A stretch of 64,000 nt of DNA, taken from JAAYDI01 sp052034005. GTDB taxonomy: Bacteria; Planctomycetota; Planctomycetia; Pirellulales; Pirellulaceae. Location of the stretch: assembly GCA_052034005.1 (NCBI GenBank), contig JBPOJB010000032.1, positions 1-64,000 of the forward strand. Reading direction: 5' to 3'. Shown here one piece after another: positions 54,347-63,870 of this stretch. The position numbers were made by a program, and so were the translations under genes. The notes beneath the pieces are model-generated. The model was not told where the DNA came from, ran no database searches, and worked only from the letters and a program-made list of their open reading frames with translations. Position 1 is the first letter of the stretch; each line of letters opens with the position of its first letter.

Positions 54347-57340
54347 CTAACGCAATCGCGATTTCTCAATGCCTTCCCGTTCGCGCAATCGCCGCTGGAC
54401 AAACACCACCACGCCGACCAGGAAGGGCGGTATCCAGGGGATGGCCACGGCCCAGAACTTGTAGGTGAACTGCATGCGCTGGATCTCCAGCCCCACCTCG
54501 CGCTGGATCCGCTCGATGTCGCGATCGCGATCGCGTTCGAACCGCTGATTCATGATCTGCAAGCGGCGGTCGAGCACTTTCTGTTGTTCGCCCAGCTGCT
54601 GCATTTTCACCCGGAAGTCCGCCTCGTCGATCTTCTCGCCGGCGTCCTTCTTCTTCTGCAAGTCCTCCACGATCTTGCGGAACTCCTGCAGCACCCGTTC
54701 GTTCTCGGCTTCCGCGTCCTTCTTCGCATCATTGCATTTGGACCGGCACTCGGCGCTCTTCGTGTACTCCTCCTTGCGCGCTTCCTCGACACGGTCCTCG
54801 ACCACGCGGAGCGTGGTGTAGCGCGGCTTCCGCTTGCGGATCGGAATGTACTCGGTGTCGGACGACAGGGTATCGATGATGTTGAGCACGAACGTGACGT
54901 TCTCGAATTCCCAGCGGATCCCCTCCTGGTCCTGGCCCTCTTGGGGCCGGGCGCGGATGCGCACGAAGGCGGGGAACAGCAGGTCGATGTCGGCCACGTA
55001 GACCACCTTGATTGGGCCGTCCGCGTCGGCCGGCTCTTCAGGCTCGGGCGCTTCCGCCGCATCGGCCTTCTGGTCATCCTTCTGCGGTTCGGCGGCCTGC
55101 TTGTCCTCGTCGGCCGCCGCCGGTGCCTTGTCGGACGAAGCGCCGGCCTTCTTGTCGCTCGGCACGCTCTGGATGTGGGCGGCGAGCGTCAGGCTTTCGC
55201 GATGGCGCTGCAGGGCCCGCAACATGGACGGATCGCGCGAGTGCTGAATCAGCTGCTCGTAGCCGATCGTACCGGAGGGCTCGCGGGTGGAGAGCAACTT
55301 CGTGAACTTCAGGTCGCTGGAGGCGGCCGATTCGAGCGCGCCCGGGTAGGGCAGGAACACCTCGTTCAGGCCGGACGTGATGTCGCTTTCGGAGCTGATC
55401 AGGCCGGGGATCCCCGGGTCTTCGCGGACGAAGACCCATTCGTCCGGGATCCCTTCCACCTGCAGCTTGGGATAGGGATTGAACCGCTGCCACACCAGGT
55501 CCGGCTGATAGAGCATCTCGGGGCCCATCGAGCCGGACGATTGGATGCCGATCACCTCCCAGAGTCTCCTGATGTCGCCCTTGGGCAGGGGTCGTCCGCC
55601 GCCGAACATGCCGCCGGGCATCTGCTTCGGCTGGCCCGTGCCCGGCACCCCGGTGAACTGGGCCATGAAGGTCGGCAGCGGGTCCTCGAAGATGGCGGTG
55701 GGGATCCCGCTCCGGATCGCCTGGATCAGGAACTCCAGCCCCTCCGGGGGCAGCGACGAGGGCTGGACGGCCAGCAGCACATCGTAGCGGTCTTTCGCCA
55801 CCGGCTGAGTCATGTCGACTTCTTCGACGTCGTACTGCTTCTCCAGCTCCTCGACGATGGCCTGCCGGGGCACCTGCGTCGGCTGTCCGCCGGCGAAGGA
55901 GAAGCCGCCCAGCAGTTGCGCGTCGGTTCGCACGACGCCGATCGTCTTGCGGGTCGTCTTGGCGACCGTGTTGATCGAGCGGATCAGCTCGTATTCCACC
56001 GGGATGCCGTAGTCGAAGAACGGCACGACGACCTTCTGCAGTCCGCAGCGGAACGCGGCGCCGAGGATCAGTTTTTCATCGGTGATCGCGCCACGCGAGT
56101 AACTGCGGATCTGTTCCGGCCGGATGTTGTACTGCTCCTCGGCCAACGCCGCCTCTTCGCTGAACGTCTCCAGGTCATTGTGGATATTGACGCGGATCTT
56201 GTCGCCCGCCAGGGCCTGGAACTCCTTGAGCTTGGAGAGCAGGTCGAGGCGCGTTCGCTGGTACTGCTCCGGCACATCCGCGCTGATGAAGGCATCGATG
56301 TAGATCAGGTGCTCCGGCTCCAAGCCGCGGATCAGCTGCCTGGTCTCCAACGACAGCGAGCTGATCCCGGCGTCGGTCATGTCCTTGCGGATGCGGTCGT
56401 GGCCCGAGAAGAACGCGGCCACGCTCAATGCCAAGACCACCATGGCGCAGGACCGGCACAGATAGTGCCAGAACAACGTCTGGCCGTCCCGGCCGCCATA
56501 CCAATGCCGCGCGCCGATCAGCAACATGCTCAGGTACAACCCGACCACGATGATCAGCACGAAGTACACGATCGACGACAGGCTGACCACGCCGCGACCG
56601 AACGGGTCGAACTGCGAGGCGATGCTCCAGTCCGACACGAGGCGCGACAAGTTGACCTGCGAGAGGAGCGGCCAATCCACCTTGCTCGGCAGCACGTCGG
56701 CCATCTTCATGAACACCAGGGGCATGTTGAAGAGCAAGCCGAGGATGAAGCCGATCGTCAGGTTCTTGGTGAGGAAGGAGGCCACCATGCCGATCGAGAT
56801 CATGGCCAGGCCCGTGAGCCAATAGCCGAGATAGGTCGTGAGGAACAGCCCCAGGTCGACGTCGCCCATGGCCAGCGACAAGAGGACCAGGAAGTTCGAG
56901 AGCTGCGAGAACAGCAGCGACGCGGTGAAGATCGCCGACGCCGCCAGATACTTGCCGATCACGATGTCGAAGTCCGCGGCCGGGAGCGTCAGCAGCAGCT
57001 CGTCCGTGCCCTGCCGGCGCTCGTCCGCCCAGATGCTCATCGTGATGGCCGGAATGAATACCAACAGAATGCCGGGCAGGTACAGGTTCAGCTGGTCCAG
57101 GTTGGCCAGGTTCGCCGCGAAGAACTCGTGCGGCCAGAACGCCGCGAACGAGGAGAGCAGCACGAACAGACAGAGGAACGCGTAGCCGGTCGGATTGCTG
57201 AAATAACCGACGAAATTCCGCTTGAGCACGGCGAAGGCCGCCCGCTTGTACAGCACCAGCGGGACCAGCGCCAGCATCAGCACCACGACGAACGCAAGGT
57301 CGATCAGCAGGAGAAACAGCAGTTCTCGAAGTATGGCCAT
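54347..57340 (-). CDS. GldF-GldG fusion: ABC-2 permease joined to GldG-like domain
   Basis: A 997-residue membrane protein. ATG 57340 has GGTGGA about 6 nt upstream; a GTG at 57349 is an alternative. About residues 10-305 form an ABC-2 permease with six or more helices (SIWADERRQGTDELLLTLP is the typical GldF loop). Then a GldG/IFT52-like extracytoplasmic domain runs from about 335 to 720 (GLEPEHLIYIDAFISADVP, YEVDM-type loops, DVLLAVQPSSLPPEGLEFL). A disordered Glu/Ala/Asp-rich linker (about 735-790) leads to a long charged coiled coil (about 850-955) and a final membrane helix. In Bacteroidetes GldF and GldG are separate; the fusion is common in Planctomycetota. It is encoded between the ATPase and DUF4340 genes. 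Confidence 0.92.
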   Translation of the reverse strand: MAILRELLFLLLIDLAFVVVLMLALVPLVLYKRAAFAVLKRNFVGYFSNPTGYAFLCLFVLLSSFAAFWPHEFFAANLANLDQLNLYLPGILLVFIPAITMSIWADERRQGTDELLLTLPAADFDIVIGKYLAASAIFTASLLFSQLSNFLVLLSLAMGDVDLGLFLTTYLGYWLTGLAMISIGMVASFLTKNLTIGFILGLLFNMPLVFMKMADVLPSKVDWPLLSQVNLSRLVSDWSIASQFDPFGRGVVSLSSIVYFVLIIVVGLYLSMLLIGARHWYGGRDGQTLFWHYLCRSCAMVVLALSVAAFFSGHDRIRKDMTDAGISSLSLETRQLIRGLEPEHLIYIDAFISADVPEQYQRTRLDLLSKLKEFQALAGDKIRVNIHNDLETFSEEAALAEEQYNIRPEQIRSYSRGAITDEKLILGAAFRCGLQKVVVPFFDYGIPVEYELIRSINTVAKTTRKTIGVVRTDAQLLGGFSFAGGQPTQVPRQAIVEELEKQYDVEEVDMTQPVAKDRYDVLLAVQPSSLPPEGLEFLIQAIRSGIPTAIFEDPLPTFMAQFTGVPGTGQPKQMPGGMFGGGRPLPKGDIRRLWEVIGIQSSGSMGPEMLYQPDLVWQRFNPYPKLQVEGIPDEWVFVREDPGIPGLISSESDITSGLNEVFLPYPGALESAASSDLKFTKLLSTREPSGTIGYEQLIQHSRDPSMLRALQRHRESLTLAAHIQSVPSDKKAGASSDKAPAAADEDKQAAEPQKDDQKADAAEAPEPEEPADADGPIKVVYVADIDLLFPAFVRIRARPQEGQDQEGIRWEFENVTFVLNIIDTLSSDTEYIPIRKRKPRYTTLRVVEDRVEEARKEEYTKSAECRSKCNDAKKDAEAENERVLQEFRKIVEDLQKKKDAGEKIDEADFRVKMQQLGEQQKVLDRRLQIMNQRFERDRDRDIERIQREVGLEIQRMQFTYKFWAVAIPWIPPFLVGVVVFVQRRLREREGIEKSRLR

Positions 57341-57398
57341 GACTTCCACCCGGTCGCAATTCTCAAACTCGATACCTGGAAACGGTCACGCCCAACGC

Positions 57399-58145
57399 TT
57401 ACCCCGCCCGCTTGACGGTCAACCGGGCAAACGCCGCGTCCAATCCATGCCGATCCGGATCAAGGTCCTTCACAGCACCGTCGTATTTCAACACTCCGTC
57501 ATCGATCAGGATGACCCGACTCGCCATCGCCTCCACCTCCTGCAGGATGTGCGTCGATAACAGCACCGTCTTCTTCATCTCCCGCAACCGCTCCATCGTG
57601 CGACGCACCTCCCGGATCTGGTTGGGATCGAGACCCACGGTCGGCTCGTCCAGAATCAACACGTCGGGCTCGTGCAGCAACGCCTGGGCCATGCCCACCC
57701 GCTGACGATAACCCTTCGACAGCTTGCTGATCGGTTTGTAGATCACCGTGCCCAACGCACACAGGTCCATCACCGCCTCGATCCGCGACTGCTTCTCAGC
57801 ACGCGTCATCCCCCGCGCCTCGGCGAAGAACTCCAACAGGCTGAACGGAGTCATGTCCGGGTAGAGCGGGCCGTTCTCGGGCAGATAGCCGAGCCGGGCC
57901 GAGCCGGCCAACCGGGCCTCCTGCATGTCGTGCCCGGCAATACGCGCCGAACCGGCCGAAGGAGACAAGTAGCCCGTCAGCAGCTTCATCGTCGTACTCT
58001 TGCCGGCCCCGTTCGGTCCAAGAAAGGCGACCACCTCGCCCTCCGACACCTGGAAAGTGACGTCCCGAATGGCGGCAAACGGCCCGTAAAACTTCGACAG
58101 GCCTAACGCTTCGATCATCGCGGTTTTGTTCTTCTGGTCACTCAT
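57399..58145 (-). CDS. ABC transporter ATP-binding protein, GldA/CcmA-like
   Basis: A 248-residue ATPase that should energise the fused permease downstream. Motifs are Walker A GPNGAGKST, Q-loop-equivalent LGYLPENGPLYPDM, signature LSKGYRQRVGMAQ, Walker B VLILDEPTVGLD and the H-loop LSTHIL. The LPENxPLYxxM segment and length match the GldA/NatA-type drug/polysaccharide-exporter subfamily. ATG 58145 is used; the SD is weak (GCAGG next to the start) and ATG 58118 is possible. First gene of the ATPase, GldFG, DUF4340 operon. Confidence 0.95.
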   Translation of the reverse strand: MSDQKNKTAMIEALGLSKFYGPFAAIRDVTFQVSEGEVVAFLGPNGAGKSTTMKLLTGYLSPSAGSARIAGHDMQEARLAGSARLGYLPENGPLYPDMTPFSLLEFFAEARGMTRAEKQSRIEAVMDLCALGTVIYKPISKLSKGYRQRVGMAQALLHEPDVLILDEPTVGLDPNQIREVRRTMERLREMKKTVLLSTHILQEVEAMASRVILIDDGVLKYDGAVKDLDPDRHGLDAAFARLTVKRAG

Positions 58146-58548
58146 CCTGCGTTCTCGTCAGAGTTACGCTTGGCTACAGAACCGAGACACCATGCACGGC
58201 CACAGGGCCGGCAGGCGGCCTCCACGTGACACGGCCGGGAAAAAAGTGGGCGCCTGTACATCGCCAGCCGCGGCAGCAGCCGCATCAAAAGCCGGTCAAA
58301 TTTCGATATACGACCCAGCCCTAAGCCCGGTTCGTCCAACACCCACCGGAACGTGTCAATTTAGGCGGACTTTGCCGCGCATTCAACCGTGGGATGACAG
58401 ATTTCACGGCCGGATGCCGGGGGCCGCCGCCGACAGCAGAGCCCGCACAGAGGGGGGGGGTGCGGTGCGACCCGTCAGGCCCGTCGACCCAATCGATACA
58501 GAACCTACCACCGGTCGCCGCTTCGACCTTCGCCCTCCCGGTCCTCGT
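58146..58548. other. Intergenic region between nadB end and ABC ATPase start
   Basis: This 403-bp space holds a run of nine G (58452-58460), TATATC-like and TTGACA-like hexamers on the minus strand without proper spacing, and GC-rich imperfect palindromes. No gene is recognisable. Promoter activity for the ABC operon is expected here, but its position cannot be fixed. Confidence 0.5.
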
Positions 58549-60165
58549 CTACCGCTCACCGTCGAATGCCCGGACGCACAGGTGGCGGTTCCAGTGCTGG
58601 TTGTCCGTCTCGAGGAAGTCGGTTCGCAGGTGTACGCCGCGTGATTCCTCGCGGTCGAGCGCCGAGCGGACGACGAGCCGTGCGACGGTCAGCATATTCT
58701 GGAGTTCCCAGCCCTCGGGTTCGGCAAACTGCCGGACCAGCACATAGCGGCACCACCGGTCGATCATCTGCAGGGCCTGGAGCATGCGTTCGGCGGAGCG
58801 GCGCACGCCCACGTGTCGCCACATCAGGCTGGTGAGCGAATTGCGGATGTCGACGAGGTCGAGCGCTGTGGGGGGCTCGTCGACCCGGCCGTTCTCCAGC
58901 GGCTGGGCACGATAGTCATCGTCGGTCCGCAGCGCGGCCGCCGACGCCCCCTGACCGGCGTGCGCGCCGAACACGATCGCCTCGAGCAGGCTGTTGGACG
59001 CCAAGCGGTTGGCGCCGTGCAGACCGGTGGAGGTCACTTCGCCCGCCGCCCAGAGCCCGGGGAGCGACGTGCGGCCCGCCGCGTCGACCGTAACGCCACC
59101 GACCATGTAATGGGCACCCGGCCGCACGGGGATCAGGTCCTTCGTGATGTCGATGCCGAACTCCTGGCAGGTGGCGGCGATGCCGGGGAACCGGCCCTTG
59201 ACGAACGGCGGATCCAGGTGCGTCATGTCGAGGTACACGCAGGGATGGGCCGTTTTCTCCATCTGCGTGACGATCGCCTGTGCGACGACATCGCGTGGGG
59301 CCAGTTCACCACGCGGGTCGTAATCGGCCATGAAACGATAGCCCGACCGGTCCACCAGGGTGGCTCCCTCGCCGCGCAACGCCTCGGTCATCAGGCTCCG
59401 GCTACTGCCGGCGATGTACAGCACGGTCGGGTGGAACTGCACGAACTCCAGGTCCCGCAACTCCACGCCGGCGCGGTAGGCCATCGCGTGACCGTCGCCG
59501 GTCGCGACCTGCGGGTTGGTCGATTCGCGGTAGATTTGCCCGAACCCTCCGGTGCACAGGATGGTCTGCTTGGCCCACACGAGTGCCAGGCCGTTCTGGC
59601 GGTCGTAGATCAGCGCCCCGCGGCAGGTGCCCTCGTGGGTCAGCAGATCCAGCGAAAAGGTGCGCGGGCGGATGTGGACATTTCGCAGCCGGCTGGTCCA
59701 GCTGATCACGGCCCGCATGACCTCGCGGCCCGTGGCGTCTCCCATGGCGTGCGCGATCCGGCTGCAGTTGTGTCCACCCTCTCGCCCCAGATCCAACGCG
59801 CCGCCGCGCAGGTCGAAGTTGGCGCCCCAGCGGATGAGTTCGCGGATCCGGTCGGGCGCTTCGCGCACGACCATCGCGACGATGTCCCGGTCGCACAGTT
59901 CGCCGCCGGCCGCCAGCGTGTCGGCAACATGGTCCTCGAACGTGTCGTGGGGATCGAGCACGGCCGCGATGCCGCCCTGGGCGTAGCTGCTGTTCGATTC
60001 CTCCACGCGGTCTTTGGCGAGCACCAGCACCGACAGGCGCGGATCCACGGCGATGGCCGCCCGCAGGCCGGCCAGCCCCGCGCCGACGATCAGAACGTCT
60101 GTGAAGTAATGAGGGATCTGTTTGGGGTGAAATGGTACCAGGTACCGGTGTGGTCCATGATTCAC
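58549..60165 (-). CDS. nadB: L-aspartate oxidase
   Basis: A 538-residue FAD enzyme that oxidises L-aspartate to iminoaspartate, the first step of NAD synthesis with NadA (not in this window). FAD-binding IVGAGLAGLRAA is at about residues 26-37. Signatures of the succinate dehydrogenase/aspartate oxidase family follow: SYAQGGIAAVLDP, GGHNCSRIAHAMGDATG, QFHPTVLY, PGAHYMVGGVTVD, and GEVTSTGLHGANRLASNSLLE near residues 375-395, which favours NadB. The start is GTG at 60165 with AAGGAGGT about 12 nt upstream, and its GTGA overlaps the stop of the preceding gene by 4 nt. Translation is therefore probably coupled to the large Gln-rich membrane protein. Confidence 0.94.
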   Translation of the reverse strand: MNHGPHRYLVPFHPKQIPHYFTDVLIVGAGLAGLRAAIAVDPRLSVLVLAKDRVEESNSSYAQGGIAAVLDPHDTFEDHVADTLAAGGELCDRDIVAMVVREAPDRIRELIRWGANFDLRGGALDLGREGGHNCSRIAHAMGDATGREVMRAVISWTSRLRNVHIRPRTFSLDLLTHEGTCRGALIYDRQNGLALVWAKQTILCTGGFGQIYRESTNPQVATGDGHAMAYRAGVELRDLEFVQFHPTVLYIAGSSRSLMTEALRGEGATLVDRSGYRFMADYDPRGELAPRDVVAQAIVTQMEKTAHPCVYLDMTHLDPPFVKGRFPGIAATCQEFGIDITKDLIPVRPGAHYMVGGVTVDAAGRTSLPGLWAAGEVTSTGLHGANRLASNSLLEAIVFGAHAGQGASAAALRTDDDYRAQPLENGRVDEPPTALDLVDIRNSLTSLMWRHVGVRRSAERMLQALQMIDRWCRYVLVRQFAEPEGWELQNMLTVARLVVRSALDREESRGVHLRTDFLETDNQHWNRHLCVRAFDGER

Positions 60166-63100
60166 GGTTGGCGTGCACCTCCTTCGCTGGCGCCGCGCGA
60201 TCGGCCTTTTCGGTATGCGTTGAATTGCTCGAGGAATTCGGCCGGCGGAGAACTCGACCGACCCAGGTCACGCAGCCCGCCTGGTTGATCGTTCACCGCA
60301 TGGACGCCGCGCCGCACCGTGGCCGTCGCGCGCAGGCCGAGGCTGCGCAGGGCGTCGTTCAGCTCGGCCTGAGCCGCCGGACCTTCTTCGCGCGCCGCCC
60401 GCTTGAGCGCTTCCCAGCGGGCCAGAAACTGCTGCAACTCGTCCTGGGTCCAGTCGAGTGACTTGAGCAGCTCAGGGTCGGCCTCGTTCTGCTGGTCCTT
60501 CAGTCGCTCCAGGACCAGGTCGGTCGCCTTGCGCGCGTATTCCAGGTTCGCCTCGTCCGCCTCGGCCAGCGGTGGAGGCTCAGCCTGCGCGCCGGTCGGC
60601 CGATCGTCGTCGGGCAGTCCCCCGCCGGCCGGCGACCCGCTCTGCACGCCGTCCCGGCCTTCGTGCCCCTGCGACGCGGGCTGCGCCGCCTGAGAATCGG
60701 CCGGGTGCGGGTGGGCGTCGGGCTGCGCGTCCGAAGGGCGCGGCAGCGCACCCGGTGGAGCCTGTTCTTCACCCGTGGGCCCGCCCGGACCCTCCCGCCC
60801 GGTTCCCGGCTCCTGGCCGTTCAGACCGGCCGCCTCGGACGGGCGCTCATTATCATCATCACCGCGATCGCCCGTGCCGCCTTGGTCCAAGGGGGCCGCC
60901 TCGGCAGCGCCCGGTTCGCGTGCCGCCGTGCTCCCCGGACTCTCACCACCCGACCCGTTTGCCCCCTGGCCGGTGCGCTGTTGTCCGGCGCCCTGTTGTC
61001 CGCCGCGCTGTTGTCCTCGGTCCCGTTCCCCCTGGGAACCGGACACTGCTGGGTCAGCACTCGATTGGGCCGACGGTTGAGAGTCGGACTGGGGCGTAGT
61101 ATCGGACCTGCTCTGGAAGTACCGCAGCGCGCGATCGAACACCTCGCCATCATGCGTCGGTGCCGTAGTCCGGACCCCGTCATCCTCCCGAGTCGGCCCG
61201 CTCGGGTGATTGCCTGGTTCGCCCGGTTCCGGCGAGCCATCGTGGCCACCGTTGGACGAGGTGGGTTCCTGGGACGCGTCACCCTGGGAAGTTCGATCCG
61301 GGTGGGCCGGCTCACCGGATTGAGGTCCGTCAGTACGCGACGGCGACCCCTGTCCCTGTCCGTCCTGCTGCTGCTGGATGCCTTGCTGCTGTCCGTCCTG
61401 CTGCTGCTGGATGCCTTGCTGCTGTCCGTCCTGCTGCTGCTGGGTGCCCTGCTGCTGTCCGTCCTGCTGTTGCTGGGTGCCCTGCTGTGCGTGACTCTGT
61501 CCTTGACCGGTCTGTTGTCCCTGTCCGCCTTGCTGCTGCTGGGTGCCCTGCTGCTGTCCGTCCTGTTGTTGCTGGGTGCCTTGCTGCTGTCCGTCCTGCT
61601 GCTGCTGGGTGCCTTGTTGCTGCTGGGTGCCTTGTTGCTGCTGTCCGCCTTGTTGCTGCTGACCGTCTTGTTGCTGCTGACCGTCTTGCTGCTGCTGCGC
61701 GTCTGGGGTGCTGTTGTCTTCTGGCGTCGATTCGGTTTCCTGCGGTTCCACGATGGTGATGAACTGGTCGCGTGTACGAGCCGAGTTCGGATCCAGGTCA
61801 CCGTCTTTGGTCGTGCGGTTGTCGAAGGCTTCGGCCCAGTAGGTGATGCGGTCTCCCGCCGAGAGTCCCAGGCTCCTGGGCGAGAAGTCGTAGGTGACGA
61901 TCTGGGGCCCGACACCTCGGTGCTGATCGGGGGCCGAGGGGGAGTCGAGGAGCAATTCGGCGTCGACATTTGCCTGTTCGCGGCCGCGGCAGCGCGCGTG
62001 GAGCATGATGCTGGACAGGCCGAAATCCGGATCGAGCGCTCGGATCTGGATGCGTTGGGTGCTGTTGGCGGCCAGTTCGGTGTCTACTGTATGGGGGATG
62101 CGGATCGTGATTTCAGGGGGCAGGTCGCGGGACACCAGGATGCGATAGATGGCCGGGTGCTGGCTGCACAGGCCGTTTTCGGCGGTGAACGACACGCGGT
62201 AGGTCTCATACTGAGGGCGGTCGCGTTTTTCGCCCAGCAACTGCGCATAGAAGCTGTATGTGGCGACCATACCCTCGGACTTCATCAGGGCGCCGGCACC
62301 CTGGACGTGCGGCTCGGCGGGGTTCGGGTTGAACTCGATCCGCGCGTCCCGGATCGCATGATTAGCGCGTGCGTGGATGGTGACACGGGCGCCTTCGAGT
62401 GCGTTGATTTGGCCGTCTCGTTCGACGACACGCGGGCCGCGCGGCGCGTCGGGCGGCCAGGTGTAAGGTGGATCTTCGTAGACGATTTTCTCGATGACGA
62501 TGGTCGGAGTGTCGGAGACTTCGAGGCTGTAGCTGGAGGACACGGCGTCCCCTGCTTCAATCCAGTAGGTGATGGTCTGCTGCAATCCGGCCAGTTCGGG
62601 CGGGACGGCGCATGCGTAACGTTGTTCGCTCTCGGGGCACTCCATGGGGAGCGCTCGGCCCACGGTCTGCTGGTCTCGAGTGGAGTAGCACAGCTTGACC
62701 GCATCGCCGTCCCGCACGCCCTGGATCCGCGCGGTAATGGTCGGGCGGTCCCCGTAAACCAACGCCATCGGCTCGCCGCTGGCCGCTTCGACGGCGCCGA
62801 GTCTCACGCGCACGTCGCTGATCACGACGCGTGACGGGCGCGCGATGTCAGCCCACGGGGCGGCCACGCGCATCACGGTCGGGAACACGTTCTTAGGGGA
62901 GAAGATGGCGTAGAGCGTGAACAGCACCATCAAGGCCGCCACGAGGTAACCGATCCGGATCAGCTTGCTGCGATCCACGGCCAATTCCACATTGGCGCGG
63001 CGCAAGTCCGACGCGGCGCGCTGTCGCAGCGCCTGGTGCACCAGCCGGCTGGTGGGCGAAGCATCGCGCCGGAACATGAGCAGGTTGATCAAGCTGTTCT

Positions 63101-63458
63101 TGAATGACGGGTCGCTCTGCTCGATGGCCCGGGCCGCGTAGACCGGATTGACGCGGCGGAGCGAGGGCGGGATCAGGAAGGCGGCCAGGTAGTATCCCAC
63201 GCCCAGCAGGAGCACCAACAGGGCCGCGAGCCGGCCGCCCCTGCCCAGGTCGGCCACCCAGTGGTCGAAGACCACAACGATCATCAGATAGGCGATTATT
63301 GCGCCGACCAGTCCGGTGACCATGCAGCTGAGGTCGACCCATTTGACCCGCCGCCTGGTCCGGTTCAGCTGCTGCTCGATGTACTGGTCGTGCTGCAGGT
63401 TCGTGGCCGAGCCCACAACCATCGGGCCGCGTGGTGAATTCGCAGTTCCGCTCGCCAT
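60162..63458 (-). CDS. Large membrane protein with Gln-rich repeat region (DUF4175-like)
   Basis: A 1098-residue protein. ATG 63458 has GAGG about 7 nt upstream. The longer frame upstream is compositionally random. Membrane helices lie at about residues 45-65, 76-97 and 168-187. A large extracytoplasmic beta-rich region (about 200-570, Ig-like strands such as ITYWIEAGDAVSSSYSLEVSD) follows. It leads to a disordered Gln/Asp/Gly region (about 585-705) made of QQQQDGQQQ-type repeats, a long charged and Gly/Ser/Pro-rich linker, and a helical C-terminus (about 985-1060; KATDLVLERLKDQQNEADPE). The architecture resembles DUF4175/BatC-neighbourhood proteins of planctomycetes. The function is unknown. 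It is coupled to nadB by a 4-nt overlap. Confidence 0.8.
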   Translation of the reverse strand: MASGTANSPRGPMVVGSATNLQHDQYIEQQLNRTRRRVKWVDLSCMVTGLVGAIIAYLMIVVVFDHWVADLGRGGRLAALLVLLLGVGYYLAAFLIPPSLRRVNPVYAARAIEQSDPSFKNSLINLLMFRRDASPTSRLVHQALRQRAASDLRRANVELAVDRSKLIRIGYLVAALMVLFTLYAIFSPKNVFPTVMRVAAPWADIARPSRVVISDVRVRLGAVEAASGEPMALVYGDRPTITARIQGVRDGDAVKLCYSTRDQQTVGRALPMECPESEQRYACAVPPELAGLQQTITYWIEAGDAVSSSYSLEVSDTPTIVIEKIVYEDPPYTWPPDAPRGPRVVERDGQINALEGARVTIHARANHAIRDARIEFNPNPAEPHVQGAGALMKSEGMVATYSFYAQLLGEKRDRPQYETYRVSFTAENGLCSQHPAIYRILVSRDLPPEITIRIPHTVDTELAANSTQRIQIRALDPDFGLSSIMLHARCRGREQANVDAELLLDSPSAPDQHRGVGPQIVTYDFSPRSLGLSAGDRITYWAEAFDNRTTKDGDLDPNSARTRDQFITIVEPQETESTPEDNSTPDAQQQQDGQQQQDGQQQQGGQQQQGTQQQQGTQQQQDGQQQGTQQQQDGQQQGTQQQQGGQGQQTGQGQSHAQQGTQQQQDGQQQGTQQQQDGQQQGIQQQQDGQQQGIQQQQDGQGQGSPSRTDGPQSGEPAHPDRTSQGDASQEPTSSNGGHDGSPEPGEPGNHPSGPTREDDGVRTTAPTHDGEVFDRALRYFQSRSDTTPQSDSQPSAQSSADPAVSGSQGERDRGQQRGGQQGAGQQRTGQGANGSGGESPGSTAAREPGAAEAAPLDQGGTGDRGDDDNERPSEAAGLNGQEPGTGREGPGGPTGEEQAPPGALPRPSDAQPDAHPHPADSQAAQPASQGHEGRDGVQSGSPAGGGLPDDDRPTGAQAEPPPLAEADEANLEYARKATDLVLERLKDQQNEADPELLKSLDWTQDELQQFLARWEALKRAAREEGPAAQAELNDALRSLGLRATATVRRGVHAVNDQPGGLRDLGRSSSPPAEFLEQFNAYRKGRSRGASEGGARQP
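61350..61701 (-). repeat. 33-bp tandem repeat (VNTR) encoding Gln-rich units
   Basis: On the plus strand a unit of roughly TTGCTGCTGTCCGTCC plus CTGCTGCTGGRTGCC repeats about six times at a 33-bp period. It is followed by shorter 15- to 18-bp derivatives. On the coding strand it reads GxQQQQDGQQQ. Units differ mainly in CTG/TTG and GGA/GGG. Length-preserving multiples of 3 keep the frame open. Confidence 0.85.
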
Positions 63459-63870
63459 GGGTATGCCTCTGGGCTGCCGATCGTGCCGGCCGGTGGCCGG
63501 CCAAGGGGCGTCCGCCGCGGGACTCGGGCGCGGCCCCGGTCTGCCGGGTCGTCTCCAACTAAGTATAGACGACGGTCGGCTCGGGTTAGATCTCTTGGCT
63601 GGTCGGATTTCGGGCTCGGGTCGTTGGACGGTCTCGGCCGGGCGGGTGGCGGGGAAGCGGCGTGCGGCTACGGCGGGGCGGCGTGGGGGGCCGGCAGACG
63701 GGCGGGCGGAGTCCGGGCGACGGTGCGTTGACCGATGTGCGGCATTGTGATACGTTGCGCGCTCCCCGGCTCCCCGAATGTAGTAGCGCCGGGTGGAGGC
63801 GACAATCGGGTGACGGTGCCGGTCTGCGGGGGCAGCCGGGCCGGTCTGGGAGGGAATCAGAGGCATCAAC
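63459..63870. other. Intergenic region between divergent genes
   Basis: This 412-bp GC-rich space lies between the Gln-rich membrane protein (-) and the dehydrogenase (+). Minus-strand TATACT (63567-63562) is a possible -10 without a good -35. On the plus strand TTGACC (63728-63733) has only TACGTT at a 17-bp spacing. No RNA gene or small coding frame is supported. Confidence 0.5.

Noticed and set aside
54584..57415. 943-residue open frame antisense to the GldF-GldG fusion gene
   Set aside because: It is rich in Arg, Gln, His and Leu with no domain and mirrors the codon bias of the real gene. It is a high-GC shadow.
61350..61701. CRISPR array
   Set aside because: Units are adjacent without unique spacers, lie in a coding frame and encode Gln-rich repeats.
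60663..62834. 723-residue plus-strand frame with long Leu-rich repeats
   Set aside because: It is the complement of the Gln-rich VNTR. LLLLSVLLLL repeats are an artefact of CTG-rich DNA, not a membrane protein.
63728..63756. Strong promoter for the dehydrogenase at 63871
   Set aside because: TTGACC is good, but the -10 at 17 bp (TACGTT) matches consensus poorly, so it was not listed as a feature.
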